From Daphnia carinata (taxonomy: Eukaryota > Arthropoda > Branchiopoda > Diplostraca > Daphniidae): DNA of 64,000 bases. Numbering within the stretch: position 1 is the first letter of the stretch; every line of letters starts with the position of its first letter. This document shows positions 16,501 through 29,514 of this stretch, piece after piece. The DNA lies in the NCBI RefSeq assembly GCF_022539665.2, contig NC_081331.1:6594034-6658033 (forward strand), given 5' to 3'. The position numbers were made by a program, and so were the translations under genes. The notes under the pieces are model-generated. The model was not told the DNA's origin. It made no database searches and saw only the letters and a list, made by a program, of their open reading frames with translations.

Positions 16501-17414
16501 AACTAAAACTTAACTACGCGAGATCAGACAGTCTCTGCTGTCTCGAAATGAACATGAGGGGCTTTGGTCGGCAAAGGCGAAGGTTTTGTGGTACAGATTG
16601 GGTATACAAACAACAGTGTCCGAACCTCAGGTACCTTTACTGCCGGCCAAGCTGGCAGTGAAGTGGACAGCGAATGAAGAATGGTTCTGAAAGCTCGGGC
16701 ATAGTATTTTGAAGAAAAAACATTGAGGCGCCCCAAAGCAACAGGTTTTGTCTTCCTGCGTAGACTTCTCCCAGGACTATACAGTTTGGCTTCATTACTT
16801 CTACAATAAGCTATATTGGCTGTATTCACGAAGATATGGGGAGGTAGGTCAGCTCACGTTATCGCCGCGACGAGAGGAAAACGTTCCGACTCTAGAATAG
16901 TCCATCCGCAATCGATGTCAGAATAGTGGCACAGGGCAGCGCGGAGTCCAAACAGACGAAGTGTCCAGTATGTTAATGGGTCGCAAGGCAAATTAAAGGA
17001 AAACATTTGGATGAATCCGTCAATGCCGTAACCTGAATCACACTTGTTTCTTCGTAAGAAATTTCACGTTGATTCAGCGAAGCTCCTAAGCCGAACCACA
17101 ATGAATTCCTGCGTTGACTAACGATATACCTGGTAAAACCAAATTCACATATACCGCGCAGAAGTTGGGCTTGTTTGTTCAGTATCCACCGAAACATTTA
17201 ACATCCTGCACTTATCTTGTTTAACACGGCGCCTTACCAGAAAAAGTACCATCGATCTTTGCGGAAGAAAATATCTGCCATAACATTAACGTGGCGATTG
17301 CTTAATCTGTTACACCGACTAAGATTAGCAGGGGAAAATTGTAGATAACCTAAAGACAATTACGGACAGTGGAAACTGAAAAAATCATACCCCATATTCT
17401 CGCAAGACGTCATG
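13529..17414. other. Intergenic DNA between METAP2 and the DRAK-like kinase
   Basis: No gene recognised. It should contain the METAP2 promoter (just above 13528) and the 3' UTR of the minus-strand kinase (just below 17415). A degenerate repeat family occupies about 14.2-15.3 kb (separate entry). ORFs of 60-109 codons in both strands show no family resemblance and no consistent splice structure. Confidence 0.5.
14213..15320. repeat. Degenerate direct-repeat block with two shared motifs
   Basis: A core GCTAGCGCGCCAGTACGCTA appears at 14220 and again at 14899, with a diverged third copy near 15260 (GGCGCTCTAGTACGCTTCAG). A second motif, AATAAGCCCGACTTTTC or its complement, occurs near 14400-14430, 14745-14765 and 15085-15115. 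A third, looser block (GTAT/GTGTAATT...AA(A/C)(A/G)GC) recurs near 14263, 14450 and 14942. Spacing is irregular (about 680 then 360 bp), so this is not a clean satellite. It may be a decayed non-autonomous element family. No coding capacity is seen. Confidence 0.65.
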
Positions 17415-20400
17415 TCAAAAACGAAAAATTGCATATTGTGTTAAACTATTTTTGGTGGGTGCTGTACCAATCCGTTTAGGAATAACGACTAGCTTTGAAG
17501 ACTCCGTAACCAAAGGCACCGCATTTGCAGCACAAGCGACCCCTATTTTGGGAGTTGTCTGACCACCAACACCACAAACAAACGGGTTGTGGAATGCGCT
17601 AACCGCGCGCTTCTGACGGTCTTCGAGATCCTCGTCATCGGGAAACGGAATGTTATTGCAAGAGCGTGCGGAAGAATCTTCAGACGGCAAGAAGGACGGG
17701 ATTTTTTCGGCGGTGGGGCCGATATTTAACCACGGGTGATGAAGGCAACATTGAGCAGTCAGCCGAGTACTAAATTTTCAAAAAAGTAAAAAATTAAAAA
17801 AGAATAAATAAACAAATAGAAAAAATATGTATATATAAATACATATATGCTAGATATGATATGTTAATATAACATTTCACCTTTCATGTTCCAAAATTTT
17901 TATAGTATTTTACATGGCTGTGTATCACAAGAATCAAGATGGATAACGTGAAAATAAGCACAAGGTAAAGGATTCAGTAGCCGAAATGATCGCAATATTA
18001 GGATGGCGTCTCCATCACCATTAATGATTAGCGGTTTAATGGTTTACCTGGGATCGTGGGTAAGCAGGTTAGAAATAAATTCGATGGCTGTTGGTGAAAC
18101 ATCCTGGAAAAGTTCGTCAGGGAAGTCCAGTTGGCAGCGAGTGATATTACAAAAGGTTTCCTGTTTGGTCTCTCCTCCAAACGGTGTACAACCGGTGAGC
18201 AATACATATGCTAGAACACCGACCGACCTAAAGGTGTCAAGGTAATCACTATTTTCTACTTAGCTCCTTCTTTAACACGTAAAAATAATCTGGCTACATT
18301 TCATTAAAACTATAGTCTTTTTTCACTAAAACGTTAAAGGTGTATCGGTTTAATCTAAGTTCCAATCGACGTGGCATTCCGTTGAAAGTTGGATTGGAAC
18401 TCCTGAAGACTTCACTTACCACATGTCTGTTGCTAGGCTGATGGGCTCATAGTTCAATATTTCCGGTGCTGTGATGATGAACGCTTGTCTTAGCACAATA
18501 AATTATCAATGAGTGAAAAGCTTATAATACTGACCAACATAATCAGGAGTTCCCATAATTTCGCGCATATCCACCCCACGAGCGATATGCCTTGCTAAAC
18601 CGAAGTCACACAGCTTAATATCACACTCGGGGAACGGTCCCGTTAATAGCAAATTTTGAGGCTAAAGAAAGACGTTTCGTTGAGCATGAGTATCTGATAA
18701 TTATCTTCGTAATATAAACTTGTGTGATACCTTCAAATCTAAGTGTGCTATGTCAAAGTCATGAAGGAATAGTAAACCCCCCAAAACTTGGCGTAGAAGA
18801 CGGACAACGTGTTTTTCTTCCGGTATTTCATCGCGATCTAGCACACTTTGCAGCTCCCCACCAGTAGCTCTAAAACAAACAAAAAAAGGTAAATATGCCT
18901 TGATGTTCTGAATTTTCTTTTCTCAATCACATCAATTGGGTTTGTGTCATTGTTAATAAAATGAATTAACAGCACTTACAGTTGCAAAATGAGGATAGTT
19001 TCCAAAGGTGTATCGTACAATTGTACTAGTTGAACGATGTGCGGACACGAGCGACACAAGTCCAAAATTGCTGCTTCATGCAACGATTCCGGTGTAGGAC
19101 CGCCACCTCGACGTCTTTTGCGGATCACTTTGTCAGCAAATTGTTCTCCGTTCAAAATATTTTGACATCGCTTCACAGCAGCAAATTTGCCCCTGGTAGG
19201 AGGAGATTCGAAAAGCAAAATTTTTTATTAGCAAGATTGATCGGTGTTGACATTAATGGAGATTTGTTTGATCTATCAAAGCCATACAAGTGTGAAATTA
19301 AGAATGTGCAATCGTACAGAAAGGAATGCCTATAAGGAACAACAAATTAAATTTACAAAGTTTTGCGTTACGTATCGCCATAGAGCTTTTATGATGATCA
19401 GGGTAACGAACATTTTGGCAGCTTTCCTATTTCGGTTGTAGGTAACTGCTGCAAGGGCGTGACCCAAATAGTACCAGACTTTTCAACGAGCTTACGCCTA
19501 TCCTTTGGAAAGGTAGCAAGCCATAAATATAAGGTTAGTTTTCTCTCAAAGATCGACGAGGAAAAAAAACTTGTAAATGACGCACTGCACGGACTGTATG
19601 ACTGAGGTTAACGCCCAACTTTTGTTTCGTTCAAACTGGAATTTAAAGTAGTACACGGTGAATACTAGTAGAGCTTTCTTTTTCATATACCTTTTTATTT
19701 CCCGGATGATTGTACGGTTTCTCCTACATTCTGTACGAAAGTCCTAGCCCACTATTTATTCCTTACGAGTAGGTATATGTGAATTGCGATGCTGCAAACT
19801 GTATTTATCTTTGCCGAACCACGCTTTTTCTCTCAAATTTAAACTAGAAAGGGCCAAAGGATCGCTAATAAATGATCAATCGATAAAAGCCTATCCGTGT
19901 GTTTTTCGAATCGAAGATTTACACACGCAAATCGGTGGTATGTGAATGCCGCCCGCAAGTTGCACGTCCCACATGCCGCGGAATTCTATCAGTTTTCCTT
20001 TCATCATAACTAAAATTGAAAGTGAACACGTACTGTTCCCTGCTTACGCAATAATATGCCGAGTGCGTCTTTATACGTGAACCCGCTACAAAATCCTTCT
20101 TATCACGCTTCAACCCTCCACCACACCGAAATGCGAAAACATTTCGAGGAACGAACCAATAACCTTTACACCTGTAATCGCCTTTCGTTATCGTTCATAG
20201 AACATTGATAAAATAAGTGCATGATGCACGTAGACTTCAAACCCTTCCGAGACGTTTATACGTGGGTAAACATGATAAGAGTGAGCTAAAGGCCATCAAA
20301 ACTGTACTTCGTGAAGGACGAACGTGTTTATTTATTTCAGTAAATTCCGTTTTTGCCAAAGTCCGCCTCTTCAATAGTTTATATAAACACGTTTTGATGT

Positions 20401-21964
20401 ATAATCTTAATTGGCTAAGTCAAACGGACTAGGTAATCGGTTTTTATTACTGTTCAATTTTCCATGGTACTGAACAATGAGAAAGCCATTTAATTCATCA
20501 AAGAGGCCTTCGTATAACCAAAAATGTAAAGGCAAAAACATTTAAAACTTTTCCTTTTTGGCTTCCATTATCCCCGAGTGGGTGACGACACCCAAGAGTC
20601 CGCGTGTATCCGTCGAATGCTAACGGGACAAGCGCTAAGAATGCCACATTAGGTAGTTTGCTATTTTAGGGCAAGGAAGGTCGACTACTTTGGATACACG
20701 GTCCAGTAGCCGTAAAAGGGCAAAGAACTACGAAAAACAAAACCGAAAGAAGACGTTTGGCGATAGTGGGAGGGATTGGTGAAAATGGCTTGGTTCTCTG
20801 CAGCTAAATAACAACGTTAGAGCCATGTCTAACGTTACTTTCTTCGTAAATATTACAACAGCTTTTCGTTGCACGATCACATGCTCATCACCAGTTTTAT
20901 CGGCCACTTATATTTACTTTCACGAGCTACGTATATTGGGACGAATCACTCGTTCGTTCTAACGGTCAAGGCAAATCAATCAGTTTCGTCATTATCAGCT
21001 GGTCATTTCTAAATGCACAGCAAAACCTACTCAGTTTTAATACATTAGCTGTTAGTGAGTACCTCAGTACTTCCATTGTGGAATCTATTTAAAATTATAT
21101 CTACAAGGGTTGAGTAATTGCCCCAATTTGTTTGGGAACGGCAATCTTGATGTATGCGGTTTATGAAAACAATGACGATAAAATCAAAAATTGTGGTTGC
21201 CAAACATCCGTTAGATTTGTGTACGATAAAGCACATCTTTGTTAAAGTTATGTATGAAAGCGTTTATATGGGAGGAAGCAAAATTTTCTACGCTAGTGCG
21301 GTGCGTCGATTTTAAAGTAATAAAAACAACGGCAGTTATCTAACGATAACCGGAGAGAAAACCTGACCACGAATGAATATAATTTTTACAAGTAACGACA
21401 AATCCAATCTGAATCTGTATCATAACTGAGAAGTGCCTTTTTTAAATGTGAGAAGGGAAGTCAATGAATAGAAACAGGAGAGAGGAAACGAGGAGAGAGT
21501 CTCAATAAACCTAATGAACCAATTTTTTTTATTGCGTAAAAGTTGCCGAAACCCATGGCACGCAAATTGAATAAGAACTATCGTTTATGGTGTTGTTAAA
21601 TCCGCTAAGAATAAGCTCATTCAAATAGGAATACTTGGAACAATTGAAATTGATTTATAAGTGTTAAACTAGTATTTCATAATGATAGTATCATTATTGT
21701 TTTATGTGATAAACAAACCTTAACACTGCTTCTAATGCACATGTCATTACTTGTTAACCAAAAACTTCCTTTTTCATTGCAGCTTTATGAATTCTTTTAG
21801 CAGTATCTATAAAATGCACACTAGATAAGAAATACGTAATTTAATTTGACATACCTTGCGAATGGTTGCTTTTCCACTGTATACAGCTGGTGGAGTGGTT
21901 CCCGGGCTACCAATAATTCAGCCCTAGATGGGCATAAAGTCAGCAAACCAGGTATTGAACTCAT
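17415..21964 (-). CDS. STK17: DRAK/STK17-like serine/threonine kinase (DAP-kinase family)
   Basis: Seven exons: 21855-21964, 18980-19192, 18731-18869, 18535-18661, 18420-18468, 18048-18227 and 17415-17769 (TGA). They total 1173 nt (390 aa) with every phase consistent. The kinase core is complete: ARGKFAAVKR glycine loop, FADK lysine (about K58), HLDLKPQN catalytic loop (D152), DFGLARH (D173), GTPDYVAPE and the αF region SLATDMWSVGVLAYVLLTG. The HLDLK (not HRDLK) loop and the basic RKRRRG segment after the lysine are hallmarks of DAPK/DRAK kinases, linked to apoptosis and actomyosin control. After the kinase domain comes a short tail of about 110 residues, as in DRAK and unlike long DAPK1. The first exon is the least certain: its ATG at 21964 follows an upstream open frame, and intron 1 is about 2.7 kb. 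Confidence 0.82.
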
Positions 21965-23006
21965 CGTTTGAGATGCCACAAAAGAACACTCCAATCCGAT
22001 TGCTTCGGCAGATTCACTATCTATTGCACCTCCACCCACAATAGTTTTTTTCTTTTGTTTTGTTCAAATTTCAAAATGCTTGAAATGAAAAAAAGTTGAA
22101 TTCTAGCTATTGCCCCTGGGTTTGTTGACTATTATGTTTTATGGTTTACTGTACAAAATAGTAAAACCAAAAAACAACAAAACGCGATATATATCGGAAT
22201 CTAAGTTGTAATAAAAAGTAAATCTGGAGAACGAAGTCTAGACCCGACCGTTCGACTACACTATTAAAGTTCACTCCATAACAAACTAGTACTGCCAATA
22301 TTACAACGGGTGGCACAAATCACATTTATTCCTGTAGCAAATTCATTAGATTACCACTCGGTTTCCAACCCGGTTTACATGTGTTTTCTACCTGTTTATA
22401 ATGCTGTGTATACCATTTTGTACAGATTTTTTCTACGAAACTTCATACTATTATTATTATAGATATTCTTGGTAAATGTCTCTTTATAAAATTAGTATTT
22501 TAAAGCTGTCAATTTTAAAACTCTTTCACCACCCAGTATGAAAAATGATTTACGTTTCACCGGTTTCGCCCTAAAAAGACTAACATTGATGATGGACCAA
22601 TCGGTTTGGCAAACCGGGGTAAGAGGCTGCGCGGGGCCAAGCCTTAGCGGTGAGGTCTCTCAACTTTCGTTTTTAAAATTGTGGCAATGTAGCATTTGGA
22701 CGTACGCGCACGAAGATGGCGGGACATTTAATTTGTTTTTCTCGACAATTTAAATGGCCATTTAACGCTATCGCCTCCATGAATTGTGTCATGCACAATA
22801 TTTTTCTTAATAAACTATTTTATTAACTATCCTATATCATACAAACATATCATGCTACCATAAATAACGCCAAACAGTAAACGAACCCAAAATAAAACAC
22901 TGATCAAGTAATAACCATTTTTTAAAATGGAGTAAAACCAAACGTCAGTTACATTTTCTGAAACATTCTAGTTTTTCGGTTCACGATGGTTGCAGATACA
23001 TACGTT
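21965..23006. other. Intergenic DNA; probable promoter side of the kinase gene
   Basis: The open frame of the first kinase exon extends upstream to about 22039 without an ATG. Beyond that, up to the protease stop codon at 23007, I see AT-rich DNA with no recognisable gene or repeat. Confidence 0.4.
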
Positions 23007-24690
<1,684 letters not shown>

Positions 24691-24939
24691 CTGGAATTCA
24701 TCTTTTGTAGATAATTTTAATTTATTAATTGCAGTTTGTATGTAGTTACAAGAAACATTTACCATTGGGGAGTTTAATAGTACTGGAAGATACGAGTCCG
24801 AAGAGGAAGGAAAAGTTTATCGCCTATACCATTGAAAATAAAATTAGTTCTTTCCTAGAAAACAGCAAAAGAAAACAGCAGTAAGTGGGCAAAATACTTT
24901 TCATTCTAGAATTAGAATATAAAAATAAACAATATTTAC

Positions 24940-25075
24940 CCAAAAAATTAAATGCATCCTGAAAATCTTTATGATGAACAGCGATTTCCACCAAATAATG
25001 TAGGCATAGAAGTTGATCAACTAGTGACCGGTCAAATTCCAATGCCTTGCCTTTTTGTTTGGAAACGTCACGAGA
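24940..25075 (-). CDS. Candidate internal exon of an unrecognised gene
   Basis: Open reading frame bounded by a plausible acceptor (ttgttag before 25075) and donor (gtaaat after 24940). It encodes a helical-looking sequence including ALEFDRSLVDQLLCLHYLVE and HHKDFQDAFNF. Composition looks like real protein. I recognise no family and cannot connect it to the protease or to UBL4A, so it may be a stray exon or a gene fragment. Confidence 0.3.
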
Positions 25076-25583
25076 CTAACAACATTTGGCTATTAACGAG
25101 CAGCTGAAGAACAAAACAAGTAAAGGAACAGGTAATGGTAGCCAACGGTCATTTTTCGGCTAAAAAGGAGGGTGGGTGAGGAACTCACGTTACCCCTTTT
25201 TCCACGAAGAAGATAATTTAATATAGACTCATGAAATCAGGTTTTGAAACATATAAGCATATGGAATACATTGTCTTAAATATACTCTTTGCCTTCAGGT
25301 GACTGTAAATACAGGTCAGTTAAACCCTGAAATGAATCTGGGTAGAGGAGAATGAACTAGTTTATGTGCAGCTATGGCTAATAGCAAAAATTCAATGTAT
25401 AGGCTACATGTAGAGAAAAGTGATACAGTAGAATGAAGTTGTGATCACCAACTGCATTAGGAAGATGTATCATGAATCATGCTTTGGTTCAAATGTCATT
25501 CCTGATTCAAATGGTGAATGGACATGTTGAAAAAGTTTTTATTAATCAGTTAATCATGAAGAAATTTTTGAAAAAGATAAATT

Positions 25584-26099
25584 TCATCGCAATAAGTTAA
25601 CAGCCAATCTTTCAATGTCATCAAGGCTATAATTAGTGAATGCTGTCTGCAGCTCCTTATTGAATTCAGTTACAACTCTTTCTATTTCTTCTTTGGTTAA
25701 ATGACTTTTCAGGGCATTAAAAAGTGCAATATCCAAGCCACTCCGTTTGGGACCATCATCAACCTTTTTAGTGAAGAGATGAATCTTTGAACCTTCCGTA
25801 AGTTTTGATATTGATAATGATGAACCATCTAAAAAATCAAGCGGTTTGTAACATTCTAGACATCTATTTTAGAAATGTTTCACCTGCGAGGGTTTTGCCT
25901 AAGAGAACAAGGCGCTGATGCTGTGCACCTGGCATATTACATTTCTTTTCAATCAACTGCTTCAAATGCTCGACATCACATTCTGGATTCACCTAAATGT
26001 AAGCAAACTCAACTGGTGTTTTACGATCTCTACAAAAATTATTTTGTTAACCTCGAGCTCGAATTCTTTTCCCGTGAGAGGCTTTATAATTATTTTCAT
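25584..26099 (-). CDS. UBL4A: Ubiquitin-like protein 4A (GET/TRC pathway)
   Basis: Three exons, 26052-26099 (ATG), 25884-25992 and 25584-25828 (TGA), give 133 aa with consistent phases. Residues 1 to about 72 form a ubiquitin-like fold (MKIIIKPLTGKEFELEV..., QRLVLLGKTLADG, SKIHLF). The C-terminal part (SHLTKEEIERVVTEF ... YSLDDIERLAVNLLR) matches the Tugs/BAG6-binding region of UBL4A, including its DDIERLA signature. By family knowledge UBL4A works with BAG6 and GET4 to hand tail-anchored membrane proteins to the ASNA1 targeting factor in the cytosol. It is somewhat shorter than the human protein (157 aa). I chose the second in-frame ATG because the family begins directly with the ubiquitin-like strand; an upstream ATG at 26177 would add 26 unrelated residues. 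Confidence 0.88.
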
Positions 26100-26901
26100 T
26101 TTTGTCGACAGCCGATATTGAAACTCAACTGTAAAACTGTAAACACAACACTGTGAGCAAATTACCATGGTTGCCAAAGTGCCGTATTGCTACATATTCT
26201 TCTTCGTTATTAATTTGTTATTGGAAATGCAAAGAATATAATTCTGACATATTTTTTTTTGTGTGAAGATGCCTTCAAATATAAAAAACAACCGAGAGAG
26301 GCTATATAGTTTTAATCCATCGGCAATGTATTGTACGTAAAGTGTGTAGGTCTCGTGAAGTAATACTAAAAAAAAGTGCTAATAAAAGCCCATTATTTGC
26401 AGTACACCAGTAGCATAGCATCAAGTACCTCAACTAAGTCCGCTAGTTTGCTGAAACCTGAAACCTACAAAATAGATAAATCTAAAAAACGTCGTATTTT
26501 AACAAGCAACATCATTAAGCTTGCGTGATAAGCTGTTTCGATCATGATGTTCAAGTCATGTTACCATGATGCTGGACCTGGACCCCGGGTTTCGTTCCGC
26601 ATTGCGTTACCCCAGGCAACCAGTCCTACATTCTTGTCTCCCCATACATTGCAACCCGGCTGTCAAACTGTTGTCTTTGCGGACGTGAATCACGTGATCT
26701 TTACTCTTCCCTTCATCGCGTATCTATGGGAAAGTGACGTACAGGCCACTTTTGGAAACACAGTGGATCATCTTAAAATTTGTTAAGGTATAATAGTGTT
26801 TTAGCAATATTAGTTTATTATGTTTTTGCTTGGCATTACAAATTATTTCTGCTGCCAAAAAGGTTTTGTTGTCTTTATATTAGACACTTTCCTCTGGTGA
26901 C
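26100..26901. promoter_or_regulatory. Head-to-head intergenic region between UBL4A (-) and METTL7 (+)
   Basis: About 0.8 kb separates the divergent start codons, so it must hold both 5' regions. The 5' UTR of METTL7 probably contains an intron, since AG-rich and pyrimidine-rich acceptor-like sequence occurs just before 26902. No specific motif is claimed. Confidence 0.4.
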
Positions 26902-28027
26902 ATGTCTACACCACAGGATGATGGTAGTAAAAAAAGCATGGGGATTTCCACCTATTTAACTGTTCCCCTATTTGTTGGGCTGCTTCTGTATTTGATAAAC
27001 AAGAAGTTTGGAAAGACAATCAAGAATTGGTTTGTATAATTACAGAAAAGGGGCAGTTGAGCACCATATGCAATTTTTTTCTATAGCACTTTTGCCAATT
27101 ATAGGTTGTTTGCTTTATTTTGGAATCGTGTAATGAAAGAATACCACTCAACAATGAGAGACATGAAAAAAACACATTTTGACTCTATGCTTGAGCACAA
27201 GTCTACAGATGTTGATCAGAGGAAAAAGTCTGTTTTGAGAGTTTTGGAAATTGGAGCAGGCCCTGGTACTTATTTCACATGTTACATTAATTCAGTTTAA
27301 TTGTAATTTTTCTTGTTAGGGGCCAATTTTGAGTTCTTTCCCAAAAATTCTAAGCTTACGGTTGTTGAACCAAATGCCTTTTTTGAGCCTATGTTTTATG
27401 AGAACCAACACAAGTATCCTGACATCAAAATGGAAAAATTCATAGTCAGCAATGCAGAAGACATGAAAGAAGTTGAAGATAACAGTATTGGTATAGAAGC
27501 AAAACCAACTACATTAGATACTTTATGCTGTACTAGTTTAATTTTATTTGTTTTTACTTTTTTTTTGTTGTTTTTTTTTAGACATTGTTGTTTCCACTTT
27601 AGTTCTTTGCTCTGTTACTAGTGTTGAAAGGACCCTTTCGGAAGTTCAGCGCATACTAGAGCCAGTATGAGTATATTTATTATTATTTCATCCTTTTATT
27701 TGCCATCTGTTCTATTCATTCGTTATTTTTTTCTCCTTCGTAAAGGCCATTTAAAAACAGATTTCTATTCAAATATAGGGTGGCAAATTTTACTATTGGG
27801 AACATGTTCATGATAAGCCTGGAACTTGGCTCCACTGGGTCCAAAACTTACTTACACCTTTATGGAGTTTCCTTTTTGATGGCTGCAACCTGAATCGCAG
27901 CATTGATCAAACTGTTGTCGGCTGCAAGGGCTTTTCACATGTTGAGCAAAAGCGTTTCAATGCCCCGCTGAAGAAAGGAATTTCGGGTCTTATTCGGGTT
28001 CACGTTATGGGTCAAGCAACCAAATAA
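26902..28027 (+). CDS. METTL7: METTL7-family (TMT1) thiol methyltransferase
   Basis: Five exons (26902-27029, 27105-27265, 27320-27490, 27582-27664, 27779-28027) total 792 nt, 263 aa, all phases agreeing. An N-terminal hydrophobic helix (about residues 15-33) should anchor it to ER or lipid-droplet membrane, as in METTL7A/B. The SAM-binding motif VLEIGAGPG is at about residues 89-97. It is followed by LTVVEPN (motif II acidic residue), SNAEDM and VVSTLVLCSV. The signature PGGKFYYWEHV...WLHWVQNLL continues into the DGCNLNRSID cysteine block. Known members methylate small alkyl thiols. The protein is close to the usual 244-residue length. I cannot tell A from B. Confidence 0.93.
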
Positions 28028-29514
28028 ACTCGCTGACAATTTCTGACGAAATTTAATCCTGATTTTCTTTAATATAAAATCTAAGATATAACGACATACC
28101 TGAAGTTTAAGGATCTTCCTGTACCCTTCTAATTTTCCCGTCATGGAACATCCTCACGCACTAAAACCAGTGACACATCAAAGTGCACCACCCGTGAATA
28201 GCACCATCATCAACGTTCATTATTTCAGGCATCAAATTTAAGAATACCCAGTTTGGTTGAAAGTTCTGGGAACAACAGTCTAGTACAAAAATACGGAAGG
28301 CGGAAAAATATACTGAAATCTAGCGATTCATTACCTTTTTGCCAAAAATAGGAATCAGAAACATTTTAATGTCTGCTGAGCATTAAAATGATATACTCCA
28401 TCGGTATAAAAAAATAAGACAACTTCATGTGGGAGCTACGGAAGCAAATCATGAAGCTAAAAATGAGTTACGGACATACCTTATCCATGTGAAAGTAGAA
28501 AGCATGATTGTAAAGTCATAATTTTGTTTATTCCCTTCGTCTAACGCTCGGAGGCGGAAGCTTGGCGTACCACTAAAAATTCCCAGTTAGTACTAGTGTT
28601 ATACGATTAACAAGAATAGTACTACACATATCATTGTATGCTGTTTTGTATTCTTCCATCACAGCGTACGCTTTTTTCCACATTTGTTCACCAACGTTAA
28701 CCGAGGAACTTTCTCTTTAGTTAGGATCGTATTTCGTTAAAATGCTTTACAGCTTTTCTAGCTGCATTTGGCCTTCAGTGAGAAACTACTAAGTATTTCT
28801 GACTTTCGCTGGAGTGATGGTCCTGTTACTTTACCCCGCAAGCCACATTTATTATTTCGTTTCTATTAACTTTTTTTTGTTTTTTTTGTTTTCCAAGTAA
28901 AATTTTACTTGCAATTTTTATTGACGCCAATAAGGTAATCGTACCATCGGCTCACAGTCAAGGCTCTTGTTTTAGTCAAGGCAGTTTCAGCTAAGGCTGT
29001 AATAAAGGCGTTTGTGTACCAGTCTTTGTCCTGCGCGTGAGAAACATTGAAATCCAGTGGGGTATGTATAATTATTTGATCGTTCCTTATATAACTTAAA
29101 GAAACCTTGCGCTTCATGCTGATTGGCATTTCGTCCTTTACATATGATTAGCAAATGGCTTCTTCATTAAGCAAACGTGTCATGTAATTCTCCTGTTTGC
29201 ATCTTGCCGTTTCACGCTGAGCCGCATTGCCTTGAAGTGAAGCGCTGTAGTGTGCCTCTTTTGCACCGTCATTGCGTTTAATCTAGCTCGACGCCATTTT
29301 TGCCAATTACCTTAAGTCAATAATCAGAGGGTCTAAGGCAGTTATACTGGCAAAGGATTTGTTTGTGTTTTCAATTGTTGTCTCTGTTGTATCATTGCTT
29401 GATCCATCAGATGTTGCACACAGTCATTCAACGCAGAAGGGTTTCACGTTTGTTGACCTTCAACAGGAAATTTGAGGTCTACTTCTCACAGAAGCCCACC
29501 ACCAGTCTGCGAGA
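28028..29514. other. Intergenic DNA with decayed coding-like fragments on the minus strand
   Basis: Apart from the pseudogene-like fragments listed separately, nothing is recognised. The last few hundred bases should include the promoter of the ankyrin-nucleotidyltransferase gene. Confidence 0.4.
28528..28780 (-). pseudogene. Possible decayed gene fragment, family unknown
   Basis: Reading the minus strand, one frame gives protein-like sequence interrupted by two stops (EGQMQLEKL, stop, SILTKYDPN, stop, ESSSVNVGEQMWKKAYAVM...EEYKTAYNDM). A possible last exon 28528-28572 then gives WYAKLPPPSVRRRE and a stop. A further open frame at 28905-29129 (HAQDKDWYTNAFITALAE...) could belong to the same remnant. 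In-frame stops and the lack of any ATG point to a pseudogene. I recognise no family. Confidence 0.3.

Noticed and set aside
15380-17300. Several 60-100 codon ORFs downstream of the kinase gene
   Set aside because: None shows family resemblance or coherent splice sites; probably 3' UTR or intergenic.
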